Assembly (NCBI GenBank): GCA_016699615.1 | Contig: CP064984.1 | Location: 1,832,001-1,896,000 of the forward strand | Direction: 5' to 3' | From: Sphingobacteriales bacterium | GTDB lineage: Bacteria; Bacteroidota; Bacteroidia; Chitinophagales; JADIYW01 | Length of the DNA: 64,000 nucleotides | Shown: one piece after another, positions 37,877 through 48,700 of the stretch | Layout: each line of letters opens with the position of its first letter | How positions within the stretch are numbered: the stretch's first letter is position 1 | Position numbers and translations under genes: made by a program | Notes under the pieces: generated by a model | What the model saw: only the letters and a program-made list of their open reading frames with translations | Told to the model about the DNA's origin: nothing | Database searches by the model: none

Positions 37877-38785
37877 ATGACAACACCTATAAAAGTTAAT
37901 TCAATCAATAATTTGCATCAATTGTTAGGCATAGGAAAACCAAAACATCCATTAATAAGTGTGTTTGATTTTTCAAGCATAGCATCTAATGTTGCAGAAT
38001 TAACAATGCCAATTACATCTGATTTTTATGTTATTGCTATAAAACAAGAATGTACAGGTAAATTCAAATACGGACAACAATACTACGATTATGATGATGG
38101 CGTAATGTATTTTACAGCACCACAACAAGTACTACAGTTTGAAGATATGTTGCTCGAAGTAATAAAAAGCAAAGTTTTAGTCATTCATCCAGATTTTTTA
38201 CATGGCTATCCATTGGCAACCAACATAAAACAATATGGCTATTTTTCTTATGCTACCAACGAAGCACTTTTTCTTTCGGAACAAGAAGAACAAGCTATAT
38301 TAGATATTTTTGAAAATATTAGTAAAGAAATCAACACCAATATGGATGCTTTTACGCAAGATTTATTGATTTCTAATATAGAATTATTGTTGAAATATAA
38401 TGACCGATTTTACAATCGACAATTTTTAACACGCAAAAAAGTAAACAGCGATTTATTAACTAAACTAGAAAGTATTTTAGATAACAATTTTAAAAGTAAA
38501 AATATAGAAGAGTTTGGTATTCCAAGTGTTCAAGAAATAGCGAGTCAATTAAATTTAAGTCCAAATTATTTAAGTGATATGTTGCGTGTACAAACAGGAC
38601 AAACAACCCAACAACATATACAAAATAGAATTATAGAAAAAGCAAAAGAATTACTGAGTACATCAAAATTGTCCGTATCAGAAATTGCTTATCAATTAGG
38701 TTTTGAGCATGCACAATCTTTTCATCGATTATTTAAAAATAAAACCAATATTTCACCATTAGAATTTAGACAGTCATTTAATTAA
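37877..38785 (+). CDS. AraC-family transcriptional regulator
   Basis: 302 residues. The N-terminal cupin-like sensor domain is followed by a C-terminal pair of helix-turn-helix motifs (VQEIASQLNLSPNYLSDML and VSEIAYQLGFEHAQSFHRLF). It probably controls the surrounding oxidoreductase genes. One of four intact AraC regulators between 37 and 61 kb. Confidence 0.9.
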   Translation: MTTPIKVNSINNLHQLLGIGKPKHPLISVFDFSSIASNVAELTMPITSDFYVIAIKQECTGKFKYGQQYYDYDDGVMYFTAPQQVLQFEDMLLEVIKSKVLVIHPDFLHGYPLATNIKQYGYFSYATNEALFLSEQEEQAILDIFENISKEINTNMDAFTQDLLISNIELLLKYNDRFYNRQFLTRKKVNSDLLTKLESILDNNFKSKNIEEFGIPSVQEIASQLNLSPNYLSDMLRVQTGQTTQQHIQNRIIEKAKELLSTSKLSVSEIAYQLGFEHAQSFHRLFKNKTNISPLEFRQSFN

Positions 38786-38794
38786 TATAAAAAT

Positions 38795-39523
38795 ATGAAT
38801 TTAGAAGAAGTGTTAAATTACAGGCGTTCTGTAAGAGTTTTTGATAAAACAAAACCATTAGATACTCAAAAAGTAAAACATTGCTTAGAATTGGCAACTT
38901 TAGCTCCTAATAGTTCTAATATGCAGTTATGGGAATTTTACCATATAACCAATCCTGAGTTAATGAATAAAGTTTCGTATGCATGTTTAGACCAAACAGC
39001 TACGCAAACAGCTACACAACTTGTAGTTTTTGTTACTAGAAAAGACAAAAATAAACAGCATGCAAAGTTTGTTTTAGATTTTGAAAGAGAAAACATAGCA
39101 CGAAATAGTCCAAAAGACAGACAGGAAAAACGAATAAAAGATAGAGAACTATATTATGGAAAAATAATGCCTTTGCTTTATACAAATTTCTTTGGTGTTT
39201 TAGGTACATTTAGAGTTGGACTAACTAAAGTTATTGGTTTATTTCGTACTATAACAAGAGAAGTTTCTGAAAATGATATGCGTGTAGTAGTTCATAAATC
39301 TACTGCTTTAGCTGCACAAACATTTATGATTGCAATGGCAAATGAAGGATATGATACTTGTCCATTAGAAGGATTTGATAGTAAAGTTTTGAAGAAAGCA
39401 CTAAAACTTCCAAATGGTGCAGAAATAAATATGGTTGTGGCTTGTGGTATTAGAAAAGGAGAAGAAGGTATTTTTGGCGAAAGATGTAGAGTGCCATTTG
39501 ATGAAGTTTATAAATTAAATTAA
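38795..39523 (+). CDS. Nitroreductase-family protein
   Basis: 242 residues. N-terminal RRSVRVFD and the later PNSSNMQLWEF block bind FMN in this fold; the C-terminal MVVACGIRKGEEG fits too. The family reduces nitro compounds, quinones and similar electrophiles using NAD(P)H. It starts 9 bases after the AraC gene. Confidence 0.82.
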   Translation: MNLEEVLNYRRSVRVFDKTKPLDTQKVKHCLELATLAPNSSNMQLWEFYHITNPELMNKVSYACLDQTATQTATQLVVFVTRKDKNKQHAKFVLDFERENIARNSPKDRQEKRIKDRELYYGKIMPLLYTNFFGVLGTFRVGLTKVIGLFRTITREVSENDMRVVVHKSTALAAQTFMIAMANEGYDTCPLEGFDSKVLKKALKLPNGAEINMVVACGIRKGEEGIFGERCRVPFDEVYKLN

Positions 39524-39552
39524 AAAAATACTTAACAAATAAATTAACTATT

Positions 39553-40528
39553 ATGAAAACAATTAAAGCAGAAAATGATCCTCAAATCATCTCAGAAATT
39601 AGATCTTTTTTAAAAGCACTAAACAATAGTGGAGGTCAGCCATTGGAAACAATGACACCACAAGAGGCAAGACAAGTATTAATTGATGCTCAAAAATCTG
39701 TTGAGTTCGATTATTCAGATATTGTAGAAACCGAAAGAACAATCACACAAGATGGAATTACTGTAAATATACATATCGTAAAACCAGCTAATGCAGTAGC
39801 TACAAAATTACCTGTATTTATGTTTACATGGTGGTGGTTGGATATTAGGAGATTATCCAACACATAGAAGACTCGTAAGAGATTTAGTAGTAAATAGTGG
39901 TGCAGCAGCCGTTTTTACAGATTATACGCCTTCGCCAGAAGCCAAATATCCAACAGCTATAAATGAGATTTATGCAGCTACAAAATGGGTTTCAGAAAAT
40001 AGCGATGAAATAGGTGTTGATGGCAATAATATGGCAGCAGCAGGAAACAGCGTTGGTGGTAATATGACTGCGGTACTGTGCTTGATGGCAAAAGATAAAG
40101 GTGGTCCAAAAATAAAATTTCAATTATTGTTGTGGCCAGTTACAGATGCTAATTTTACTAGAGATTCTTGGCAGAAATATGCCGAAGAAAGATTTTTAAC
40201 AGCTTCATTAATGAAATGGATGTGGGATAATTATACAAGCAATGAAGAACAAAGAAAAGAATATTATGCAACACCATTTAGTGCTACTATTGAACAATTA
40301 AAAGGTTTACCACCAGCATTGGTACAATTGGCAGAAAATGATATTTTGTTTGATGAAGGTTTGGCTTATGCAAGAAAATTAGACGAAGCAGGTGTACCTA
40401 CTACTATTCAAACTTATAATGGATTTATACATGATTATGGTTTATTAAATCCACTAGACCATATTGATGCTATAAGATTTTCTACTGAACAAGCAGCATT
40501 AGCTTTGCGTAAAGCATTATTCTCTTAG
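39553..40528 (+). CDS. Alpha/beta hydrolase (HSL-like), one frameshift
   Basis: About 325 residues when joined. The oxyanion motif HGGGW and the nucleophile GNSVGGN identify the hormone-sensitive lipase-like branch. The frame fails at about 39826: the first part ends FMFTWWWL, whereas the other frame reads HGGGWILGDYPTHRRLVRDL. A gain of one base or loss of two explains it. All catalytic motifs are otherwise present (HDYGLLNPL carries the histidine). Substrate unknown. Confidence 0.78.
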
Positions 40529-40592
40529 TGATAGATAATTCATAACTAATAAACTTAAAAAAATTATTATTTTAGTAGATAGAATAACCATT

Positions 40593-41600
40593 ATGCAAAG
40601 CCTACCAATACTCATACTTGTTTTTGTAATATCAGGAATTATAATTTGGTATTGTTCCAATAAACTATCTGATGTGGTAGATTATATTGATGATACATTT
40701 AAACTAGGTGCTGCATTTGGTGGAACAATAATGTTATCAATTGCAACAAACTTACCAGAATTATCTATTGTTGTACAAGGTGTATTGCAAAAAGATACAT
40801 CATTAGCAATTGGAAATATTTTAGGCGGAATAGCCATGCAAACATTATTGCTAAGTTTGTTTGATTTCTCTGCAAGAAAAAACGATAGCAAGCCTTTCAG
40901 TGCTTTGGTAAATCCAATTGTCTCCATCATGCAAGGCTTATTTCTAATTGCAATTTTAGCAATTGTTATCATGGGCACACAGTTTAGTAAAAATAAAATT
41001 TCGACAAATTTACCTATAGCTGAAATTTTTATAGGTATATTCTGGTTGTCTAGTTTGTATTTGCTGCATAAAAGCAATCAAAACATAAAAGAAGATAACA
41101 GTGAGGCAAATAATATTGCTTTGTCGAATTATACAAAATCAAAAGCATTGATTATGCTGTTTGTGTTAGGTACAGCAATATTTGTTTTTGGCTATTTATT
41201 AGGATACACAAGCGATAAATTAGCAGATAAATTTCATATAGATGGTGTGATATTTGGTGCAACAATATTAGCATTTGTAACAAGTCTACCTGAAATTTCT
41301 GGTGGCTTAGCTTTTGTAAAACAAAGAAATTATCAATCAATAGTTAGTGATATTTTTGGAGGAAATACTTTTCTGCCTGTTTTATTTTTAATCGCATCTA
41401 TTATCAATCATTCAACATTATTGCCAAGTGCAGATCATTCAAATATATACCTAACAGCTTTGTCTATTATACTTACAAGTATTTATATGATAGGAATGGC
41501 ATTAAAATCTGATAAAAGATACTATGGTATGGGCATAGATTCTTGGCTAGCTATTTTGGTATATATAATCGGAATAGCAGGAATGATATTTGTAGCATAG
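40593..41600 (+). CDS. CaCA-family cation/H+ or Na+/Ca2+ exchanger
   Basis: 335 residues with about ten membrane helices in two related halves. The two alpha-repeat signatures are ATNLPELS followed by AIGNILGG in the first half and VTSLPEIS followed by SDIFGGN in the second. This inner-membrane antiporter exchanges calcium or another cation for sodium or protons. Confidence 0.82.
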   Translation: MQSLPILILVFVISGIIIWYCSNKLSDVVDYIDDTFKLGAAFGGTIMLSIATNLPELSIVVQGVLQKDTSLAIGNILGGIAMQTLLLSLFDFSARKNDSKPFSALVNPIVSIMQGLFLIAILAIVIMGTQFSKNKISTNLPIAEIFIGIFWLSSLYLLHKSNQNIKEDNSEANNIALSNYTKSKALIMLFVLGTAIFVFGYLLGYTSDKLADKFHIDGVIFGATILAFVTSLPEISGGLAFVKQRNYQSIVSDIFGGNTFLPVLFLIASIINHSTLLPSADHSNIYLTALSIILTSIYMIGMALKSDKRYYGMGIDSWLAILVYIIGIAGMIFVA

Positions 41601-41663
41601 TTCTATTAAAATATTATATTTATAACGTAATTAGATAAAATTATAAATCACAAAAAAAGCAAC

Positions 41664-42347
41664 ATGAAAAAGATATTATTAATAGTTACTAATGTAGACC
41701 ATTATGCAAGCGGATTGGAAACAGGATTATGGTTAAGCGAACTAACACATATATACCACAGTGCAAACGAAAAAGGATGGAATATCACAATTGCAAGCCC
41801 AAAAGGAGGCAATGTGCCAATAGATCCAGAAAGTTTAAAACCATTGGTCTTAGATAAAATTACAAAAGATTATTACGAAAATCAAGAGTTTATGAATAAT
41901 CTCAATCAATCAAAAGCTTTAAGTGAAATTGAAAATGAAATCTTTGATTGTGTATATTTGGCAGGTGGTCACGCAACAATGTATGATTTTCCTGATGATA
42001 AAACATTACAATTAATACTTGCAAAACAATATGAAAGTAATAGAATTGTAGCAGCTATTTGCCATGGTGTTGGTGGATTGTTAAATGTGAAATTGAGTAA
42101 TGGAGAATATTTAATAAAAGGAAAAAAATTAACAGGTTTCGATTGGTTTGAAGAGTCTATTGCGCGAAGAAAAAGAGAAGTGCCATTTAACTTAGAAGCT
42201 GAATTAAATGAAAGAGGCGTAATTTATAACAAAGCATTAATTCCAATGACATCAAAAGTAGTTGTAGATGGAAATTTAATAACTGGGCAAAACCCATTTA
42301 GCTCAAAAGAAATGGCAAAAGTATTAATTAAAGAATTAGATAAATAA
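41664..42347 (+). CDS. DJ-1/PfpI-family (Hsp31-like) protein, copy 2
   Basis: 227 residues, paralogue of the gene at 33889. Shared blocks include VAAICHGVGGLLNVKL, and the same cysteine nucleophile is present. The two copies differ mainly in the middle. It is followed by a regulator at 42399. The role is the same as for copy 1. Confidence 0.82.
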   Translation: MKKILLIVTNVDHYASGLETGLWLSELTHIYHSANEKGWNITIASPKGGNVPIDPESLKPLVLDKITKDYYENQEFMNNLNQSKALSEIENEIFDCVYLAGGHATMYDFPDDKTLQLILAKQYESNRIVAAICHGVGGLLNVKLSNGEYLIKGKKLTGFDWFEESIARRKREVPFNLEAELNERGVIYNKALIPMTSKVVVDGNLITGQNPFSSKEMAKVLIKELDK

Positions 42348-42398
42348 CTTGTCTTCTTAAAGCAATATAAAATTGATTGTTTTTTGTAATTTTATAAA

Positions 42399-43301
42399 GT
42401 GAGAAAGTCAGAGAGCATTCAAGCATTCTATGAAGAAAGATTTCAATGGATACCTACTGAAATAAGAAACAGTCTTGGACATTTTAATGTATTTCAACTA
42501 CAATATCCAATCATCGGAAAAGGTGCAAAAGATTTAGAATATGGCAGGCGTGAGTGGTACAATATTGTTTTAGTTGCTGGTGGAGGAATTTATCAAAGTT
42601 CTGGAAAAGAATATAAAGTAAAAAAGCATGCTATTACATTTTCTAATCCACACACACCTTTTGGTTGGCAAGAACGAAATAAAATTACCAAAGGTTACTA
42701 CTGTCTTTTCAATGAACAATTTCTACATAAGTACAAGAAAGTTATTGAATTTCCAATGTTTAAAGCAAATGCTTTGCCTTTGTTTGAACTAAGCGCTAAA
42801 GATGCGAAAGTTATAGAATTATTGTTTAAAAGAATGTTTGTAGAATTAAGTTCAAATTATCTTTATAAATACGATATAATACGATTGTTGATTGAAGATA
42901 TAGTACATATCACTATGAAATCTGCAAATTTTGATGCACATGAACACGATACACAATCAGCATCAAAGCGAATTACATTGCAATTTTTAGAATTATTAGA
43001 AAGACAATTTCCAATAGAATCAACTAACCAAGTATTAAGATTAACTTCTGCATCAGACTTTGCAAAACAACTCAATGTGCATGTCAATCATTTAAATAAA
43101 TCCGTAAGAGAAAATACTGAAAAAAGCACTACAGCATTAATTAAAGAACGCATTTTGCAAGAAGCAAAAACATTAATTCATTATTCAGATTGGAACATCT
43201 CGGAAATAGCATATGTATTAGGATTTAAAGAAACAACACACTTCAATAATTTCTTCAAAAAATCAACAGAACTTACACCTTCGCAATACAGAAACTTATA
43301 A
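42399..43301 (+). CDS. AraC-family transcriptional regulator (GTG start)
   Basis: 300 residues. The C-terminal HTH pair ends in WNISEIAYVLGFKETTHFNNFF. Translation starts with GTG at 42399, since no ATG lies suitably close in that frame. It probably regulates the neighbouring DJ-1 copy 2 and reductase genes. The N-terminal domain is cupin-like. Confidence 0.87.
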   Translation: MRKSESIQAFYEERFQWIPTEIRNSLGHFNVFQLQYPIIGKGAKDLEYGRREWYNIVLVAGGGIYQSSGKEYKVKKHAITFSNPHTPFGWQERNKITKGYYCLFNEQFLHKYKKVIEFPMFKANALPLFELSAKDAKVIELLFKRMFVELSSNYLYKYDIIRLLIEDIVHITMKSANFDAHEHDTQSASKRITLQFLELLERQFPIESTNQVLRLTSASDFAKQLNVHVNHLNKSVRENTEKSTTALIKERILQEAKTLIHYSDWNISEIAYVLGFKETTHFNNFFKKSTELTPSQYRNL

Positions 43302-43549
43302 AATTATTAAGTAAAGACTGTATCAATCATTCCACAAATGAGCCATACTCTTAAATACACAAATAAAAATCTAAATTTGTATTTATCTCATAAAATTAAC
43401 AAGATAAATACAATTATAAATGTAACTTATTTTCAACTTTTAATTTGTTTAGTCATTTGTAGTTATTTGATTTTCGTAAGTTTTAGTTTGATTCATATTA
43501 CTTAGCATCTTATTTATAGTTATACCTTTGTATCGTAAAATTAGTAAAG

Positions 43550-44398
43550 ATGAAAACAGTAATATTAAACAATGGTGTAGAAATGCCAATTTTAGGATAC
43601 GGTGTATTTCAAGTTCCAGATTATGAAGAATGTAAAAAAAGTGTTCTGGCAGCTTTAGAAATAGGCTATAGAAGTATAGATACTGCACAAATTTATGGAA
43701 ATGAACAAGCAGTAGGTGATGCAATAAAAGAAAGCGGAATTTCAAGAAATGAATTATTTATAGCAACTAAGCTATGGATTTCAGATTATGGTTATGAAAA
43801 AGCAAAGAGTGCATTTGAAGTTTCTTTAAACAAATTGCAATTAGATTATTTGGATTTGTATTTATTACATCAACCATATAATGATGTTTATGGTTCTTGG
43901 AGAGCTATGGAAGAACTAAATATAAATGGAAAAGTAAGAGCTATTGGTGTAAGCAATTTCTATCCAGATAGATTGGTAGATTTATATAGCTTTAATGACG
44001 TAAAACCTGCTTTGAATCAAATTGAAACAAATGTGTTTTTTCAAAGAACAGTTGACCAAGCAGTTATGAATGAGTTAGATGTGCAACACGAATCATGGGC
44101 ACCATTTGCAGAAGGCAAAGCAGATTTTTTCAATAACGAAGTATTAACTACAATAGGAAATAAATATAACAAAACAGTAGCACAAGTTACACTTCGTTGG
44201 ATGATTCAACGTAATATTGTTGTAATTCCAAAATCAGTTACGCCATCAAGAATGCAACAAAATTTTGATGTCTTTGATTTTGAATTATCACAAGAAGATA
44301 TGAATCTTATTGCTACTTTAGATACAAATACCAGTCATTTCTTCGACCACAGAGATCCGGAAAGAGTGAAATGGTTTGCATCAAGAGTTCAGTCTTAA
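43550..44398 (+). CDS. Aldo/keto reductase (2,5-diketogluconate reductase-like)
   Basis: 282 residues, TIM-barrel AKR. The catalytic tetrad is visible: D and Y in SIDTAQIYGNE, K in ATKLW, and H in YLLHQP. It reduces aldehydes and ketones with NADPH. A -7-like TACCTTTG precedes the start. Confidence 0.88.
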   Translation: MKTVILNNGVEMPILGYGVFQVPDYEECKKSVLAALEIGYRSIDTAQIYGNEQAVGDAIKESGISRNELFIATKLWISDYGYEKAKSAFEVSLNKLQLDYLDLYLLHQPYNDVYGSWRAMEELNINGKVRAIGVSNFYPDRLVDLYSFNDVKPALNQIETNVFFQRTVDQAVMNELDVQHESWAPFAEGKADFFNNEVLTTIGNKYNKTVAQVTLRWMIQRNIVVIPKSVTPSRMQQNFDVFDFELSQEDMNLIATLDTNTSHFFDHRDPERVKWFASRVQS

Positions 44399-44459
44399 TG
44401 CTTGATTTTAAATGTTTAATTTTGTATTCTAAATTGAATTTATATAATTAAGTAACACA

Positions 44460-44813
44460 ATGAAAGAAAATATAATTCAAATGAAATCTTTTGAATTTGC
44501 TTTAAAATCAATAGAACTCTATAAAATGTTGTTGGATAAAAATGAGTATGTTTTATCAAGACAATTTTTTCGTTCAGCGACAAGCATTGGAGCAAATGTT
44601 GAAGAAGCCACCATGACTTATAGTAAAAAGGAGTTTGCTGCCAAAATGGGAATAGCATCGAAAGAAGCAAGGGAAACAGCATATTGGTTAAAGTTGATTA
44701 AAGCAAGTGGTTTTATCCATTATGATTATACAGAATTAGAAATAGAGATTGAAAGTATAATTAAAATATTGACATCCATTGTAAAAACTGCACAAACTAA
44801 TATTCAACATTAA
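44460..44813 (+). CDS. Four-helix bundle protein (S23/23S rRNA-intervening-sequence-type family)
   Basis: 117 residues. Pattern of the family: R-SATSIGANVEEA, EFAAKMGIASKEARETAYWL. The fold is known; in most species the function is not. Flanked by two aldo/keto reductases, so it may simply be in their transcript. Confidence 0.78.
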   Translation: MKENIIQMKSFEFALKSIELYKMLLDKNEYVLSRQFFRSATSIGANVEEATMTYSKKEFAAKMGIASKEARETAYWLKLIKASGFIHYDYTELEIEIESIIKILTSIVKTAQTNIQH

Positions 44814-44840
44814 ACATCCAACATTCAAAATTATAATAAA

Positions 44841-45977
44841 ATGGAAAGAAGAGATTTATTAAAAACAATAGGATTAGGTATTGCAGGAATTGCTGTTGCA
44901 CCGACTAATGTGTTTGCAAAGAATAAAAAGAAATTACAAGTAACTAACAATATTAAAACTAATTTGAGCAAAAGAAAATTAGGAAAAACATTAGAAGTTT
45001 CAAGTATTGGATTAGGAGTACAAAATATGAGCAGAACGTATCAAACTACTATTCCTAACAGAGCTCAAATGCATAATATTATTCGTAATGCTTACGAAAA
45101 TGGTGTTACACTTTTTGATGCAGCAGAAGCTTATGGACCATTAGAAGTAGAAAGAATTTTAGGCGAAGGTGTAAAAGAATTTCGTAATGATATTGTCATT
45201 GCTACTAAGTTTGGTTGGAATATCGACCAAGAAACTGGAAAAAGATTACCAGGGTTAAACAGCAAGCCAGACCATATAAAATTAGTAGTTGATGGTATGT
45301 TAAAACGTTTACAAACAGACCGTATCGATTTGTTATACCAACATCGTGTTGATCCAGAAGTACCTATTGAAGATGTGGTAGGCACTATTCAAGATTTAAT
45401 GAAAGCTGGCAAAGTATTGCATTATGGTTTATCTGAGCCTGGTGTACAAACAGTACGAAGAGCACACGCCATGCAACCTATTACCGCCATACAAAATGAA
45501 TATTCTTTACTATGGCGTGGACCAGAAAATGAGATTATTCCTCTTTGCGAAGAATTAGGAATTGGCTTTGTACCTTGGAGTCCATTAGGTGTTGGTTTTT
45601 TAACAGGTGCTATCGACGAAAATACACGTTTTGCGCAAGGCGATATTCGTGGTGTAGAATCTCGTTTTTCGACAGAAAATTTACCAAATAATTTGGCACT
45701 AGTGGAGCTTTTGAAAAAATGGGCAAAAAATAAAAATGCGACACCAACACAAATTTCATTAGCTTGGTTACAAGCACAAAATCCTTGGATAGTTCCTATT
45801 CCAGGCACAACACAAATGGAACACATGAAAGAAAATATTGGTGCAGATGCTATTAAATTTTCTGATAGCGAATTACAAACATTCAATAAAGAACTTAATG
45901 AAATTAATATCTTAGGTGAACGATTACCAGAGTATGTTCTTCAATTTTCAGGTGTAGAAGCACCAATGAAAAAGTAA
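44841..45977 (+). CDS. Aldo/keto reductase with twin-arginine-type signal
   Basis: 378 residues. The N-terminus has RRDLLK and a hydrophobic stretch (IGLGIAGIAVAPTNVFA) consistent with a Tat signal for export. The AKR tetrad is visible: FDAAEAYG, ATKFGW, LYQHRVD. An exported AKR is plausible in the periplasm. Substrate unknown. Confidence 0.85.
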   Translation: MERRDLLKTIGLGIAGIAVAPTNVFAKNKKKLQVTNNIKTNLSKRKLGKTLEVSSIGLGVQNMSRTYQTTIPNRAQMHNIIRNAYENGVTLFDAAEAYGPLEVERILGEGVKEFRNDIVIATKFGWNIDQETGKRLPGLNSKPDHIKLVVDGMLKRLQTDRIDLLYQHRVDPEVPIEDVVGTIQDLMKAGKVLHYGLSEPGVQTVRRAHAMQPITAIQNEYSLLWRGPENEIIPLCEELGIGFVPWSPLGVGFLTGAIDENTRFAQGDIRGVESRFSTENLPNNLALVELLKKWAKNKNATPTQISLAWLQAQNPWIVPIPGTTQMEHMKENIGADAIKFSDSELQTFNKELNEINILGERLPEYVLQFSGVEAPMKK

Positions 45978-46021
45978 CTTAAGAATTATAGAATATTCTA
46001 AAAAAAGTTTTAAAGTTAAAT

Positions 46022-46963
46022 CTATACAGTACTAAAATTTTCTTTGCTACTTTTCCGACTTAATGCCAGATGAAAATGAGACTTCATGTTGTCTATTATT
46101 GTATCATCTATATTGTCGTCAAATTTACGTGCAAAGAGATGTTCACCAATATGCAAGAAATTAAAATCTTCATGAGTAAAGGTTTTTGGTCGTAGTTTGA
46201 TTTCGCCATCTGGAATCCAAATAATCGCTCTTTTATCATCATCTATTAATACACCATCAAAAGAAGTATTCATTAAAACCGTTTGAAAAAATGATTCATC
46301 AGCAATCAATGTATTTTGGTAATATTTTTCAAAACGTTCCACTTCTTTGTTATGACAAAGAAATTCGCAACATGTTCTAGTAAGCATCATCCATTGTCCA
46401 CCAATGTACGGAACTACATCTTTCATAAAAGCTCTAGTATGTGTAATTGCTGATATGCTATCGTCCAGTTCTTCAAAATGATTTTCAATTCTATTCATCG
46501 TTTCTGGTCGTGATAGCTGTTGATTGGCAATTTTTAGATAACTTTTTCCATTATTTTCTGAAAGAAACTGACTAATAATTTTTTGAGATTTTAAAGGATA
46601 ATCCTGACCACTTAAGTTGATGAAATAATCCCATTCGCTATTTATTTCCAATAGATATTTCATGCCATCTAGTTCTGCCTGCACCATACTGTAGCCGCCC
46701 CAAATTACTTTTTCGCTTTGCATAACATATGCATTTGGGTATGGCTTCAAGAATAATCGAATTTCATTTTTCAGTTCATTTGAAGTCTTCTTGTCGATAT
46801 GAATGAGATAGAAGTTTTCAGGAACATAAATTGCTTTAAACATTCTTTTAAACTGATTGGGTAATCGGTGTACTAAGATAAAGTAAGCGATTTTAATAGA
46901 GCTTGTTGTAGTAACTTCATTCGTAGGAATGTCGGACTCAAGCATTGGAAATGCATTTTTCAT
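46022..46963 (-). CDS. Beta-1,6-N-acetylglucosaminyltransferase-like protein (GT14)
   Basis: 313 residues. Core-2/I-branching-type family features: IAYFILVHRLPNQFKRMF, YLIHIDKK, FINLSGQDYPL and GGQWMMLTR. These enzymes add GlcNAc or a related sugar; in bacteria they act in surface glycans. Lone minus-strand gene in an otherwise plus-strand region. Confidence 0.78.
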   Translation of the reverse strand: MKNAFPMLESDIPTNEVTTTSSIKIAYFILVHRLPNQFKRMFKAIYVPENFYLIHIDKKTSNELKNEIRLFLKPYPNAYVMQSEKVIWGGYSMVQAELDGMKYLLEINSEWDYFINLSGQDYPLKSQKIISQFLSENNGKSYLKIANQQLSRPETMNRIENHFEELDDSISAITHTRAFMKDVVPYIGGQWMMLTRTCCEFLCHNKEVERFEKYYQNTLIADESFFQTVLMNTSFDGVLIDDDKRAIIWIPDGEIKLRPKTFTHEDFNFLHIGEHLFARKFDDNIDDTIIDNMKSHFHLALSRKSSKENFSTV

Positions 46964-47152
46964 TTAATAAAATTTTGTATGAATAAGTGGAAATACACTC
47001 ATTGCTACAAAGTGGCGTCCGTTTTATCCAAATATACAATAATTAATCGAATAAATATTATAAAAATACTGAACTCAGAAAAAAATGTATATCGAGATAG
47101 AAATTTAATGATTATAGTTGATTTACTAGAAAAATATTTGGAAAGAAATAGA

Positions 47153-47659
47153 TTAATTTACTTGCATTTCTAATAAAGCTAATTTTCCTTTGTAATGTTT
47201 AGGCATTCCTTTAGTGTTATCTAAATCGATAGTTTCTATGTGTGTGAAGCCACATTTTTTATAATAATCTATTAGTTTAAGATTTTCGCCCCAAGTATCT
47301 ATACGGATAAATTGTTTTCCATTTTCTTTACAATAAATTTTTGCCCAATCTATAATCTTTTGCATGATAGATTTTCCTCTAAAGTCATTATGTAATGCAA
47401 TTCTATGAATATAAATAGAAGGTTGTTTGTCCTTTTCTTGCCAAAATAAAATGTCATTAAAATTTATAGAAAATACACAAATAGTTTGTTTATCAGCACT
47501 AATTTTCCAAAGTCGATTTTCTTCAATTTCTTTTTCTATTAAAGATTGTTCAAAGCCTTCCCATTGTTTTTCATAAACTGTCTTTTGAAATGAAGTTGCC
47601 ATATCATACAACTGAAATATTGTAGCTAAATCATTACTATTTGCAGTTTCTATTTTCAT
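47153..47659 (-). CDS. GNAT-family N-acetyltransferase
   Basis: 168 residues. The acetyl-CoA-binding motif A region IALHNDFRGKSIMQKIIDWA and the C-terminal YYKKCGFTHIETID are typical. Substrate unknown. The next 50 bases upstream contain only weak A+T-rich sequence. Confidence 0.85.
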   Translation of the reverse strand: MKIETANSNDLATIFQLYDMATSFQKTVYEKQWEGFEQSLIEKEIEENRLWKISADKQTICVFSINFNDILFWQEKDKQPSIYIHRIALHNDFRGKSIMQKIIDWAKIYCKENGKQFIRIDTWGENLKLIDYYKKCGFTHIETIDLDNTKGMPKHYKGKLALLEMQVN

Positions 47660-47702
47660 GATAGATTTTTTGTAAAATAAGAATTCATGTTGAATGTAGG
47701 AT

Positions 47703-47890
47703 TTATTTTTTTACTAATCTACTCAATGTTTCTCTTGATACACCTAAGTAATGTGCGATAGTAGATTTAGAAACTCTTTGAAATAAAGCTGGATATTGTT
47801 CTAATAAAAAATATTTCAAAAAATGTATATTGTATTTGAGCAATATTGGTGCAACATCATGAATAATATAGAATCTAGAAACTAGCTTGT
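47703..47890 (-). pseudogene. Crp/Fnr-family regulator, C-terminal remnant
   Basis: Minus-strand fragment of about 60 codons with no start and a stop codon just upstream. Its end reads YPALFQRVSKSTIAHYLGV followed by SRETLSRLVKK, the helix-turn-helix of Crp/Fnr regulators. The cyclic-nucleotide-binding domain is missing. The region 47660-48044 holds no other gene. Confidence 0.6.
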
Positions 47891-48044
47891 CTTGTTAGGA
47901 AATGCATTGTTTTAAAATTTTTACTTTCTATTTATAAAGTCAAAAATATATTGGTACCAAATGAAATTAATTTGAAAATAAAAATACATGGTTGGCTACT
48001 ATAGATAGTTTATGTAAATTTGCACACTTATAAAAAATATAAAT

Positions 48045-48700
48045 ATGAAAGTAATAATAACTGGCGCAACAGGAATGGTGGGCGAAGGTGTTCTGTTTGA
48101 ATGTATTAATAATCCAAAAATTTCAAAGATTTTAATTGTTGGTAGAAAAAGTACGATACATCCAGTACAAAAGTAAAACAGTTAATAGTTCCTGATTTCT
48201 TGAAAATTAATGAATACAAAGAACAACTCAAAGGATATGATGCCTGTTTCTTTTGTGCAGGAATCAGTTCTGTAGGATTAAAAGAAAAAGAATATACAGT
48301 AATAACTTATGATACATCAATGATTTTTGCAAAAACATTGTTAGAGGTAAATCCAAATATAGTATTCAACTATGTTTCTGGAAGAAGTACGGATTCTACA
48401 GAAAAAGGAAATGTGATGTGGGCTAGAGTGAAAGGAAAAACAGAAAATGATTTAATGAAACTTGGTTTCAAAGCACAGCATAATTTTAGACCAGCATTAA
48501 TGTTGCCTTTTGATGGACAAAAAAGTGTAAAGCCAATATTCAAATTAATGGCAAATATACTAAAATACATTATGCCAAAAGCAACACTTACACTTTCTCA
48601 AGTTGGACAAGCAATGATTAATGTAGTTGAAAATGGATATTCTAAGCAAATTTTAGAAGTTAATGATATTAGGATAGCTGCAAATGAAACGAACAAATAA
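48045..48700 (+). CDS. NAD-dependent epimerase/dehydratase-like protein, one frameshift
   Basis: About 218 residues when joined. The start MKVIITGATGMVGEGVLFE is a Rossmann motif; the remainder (FFCAGISSVG, later FNYVSGRSTDS) is in another frame. One base is missing near 48154, where GRKSTDTSSTKVKQL would be restored. Overlaps the next gene by 17 bases. Substrate unknown. Confidence 0.72.

Noticed and set aside
46979..47173. 64-residue plus-strand frame between the glycosyltransferase and the acetyltransferase
   Set aside because: No recognisable motif, and it overlaps the end of the acetyltransferase gene; probably chance in A+T-rich DNA.
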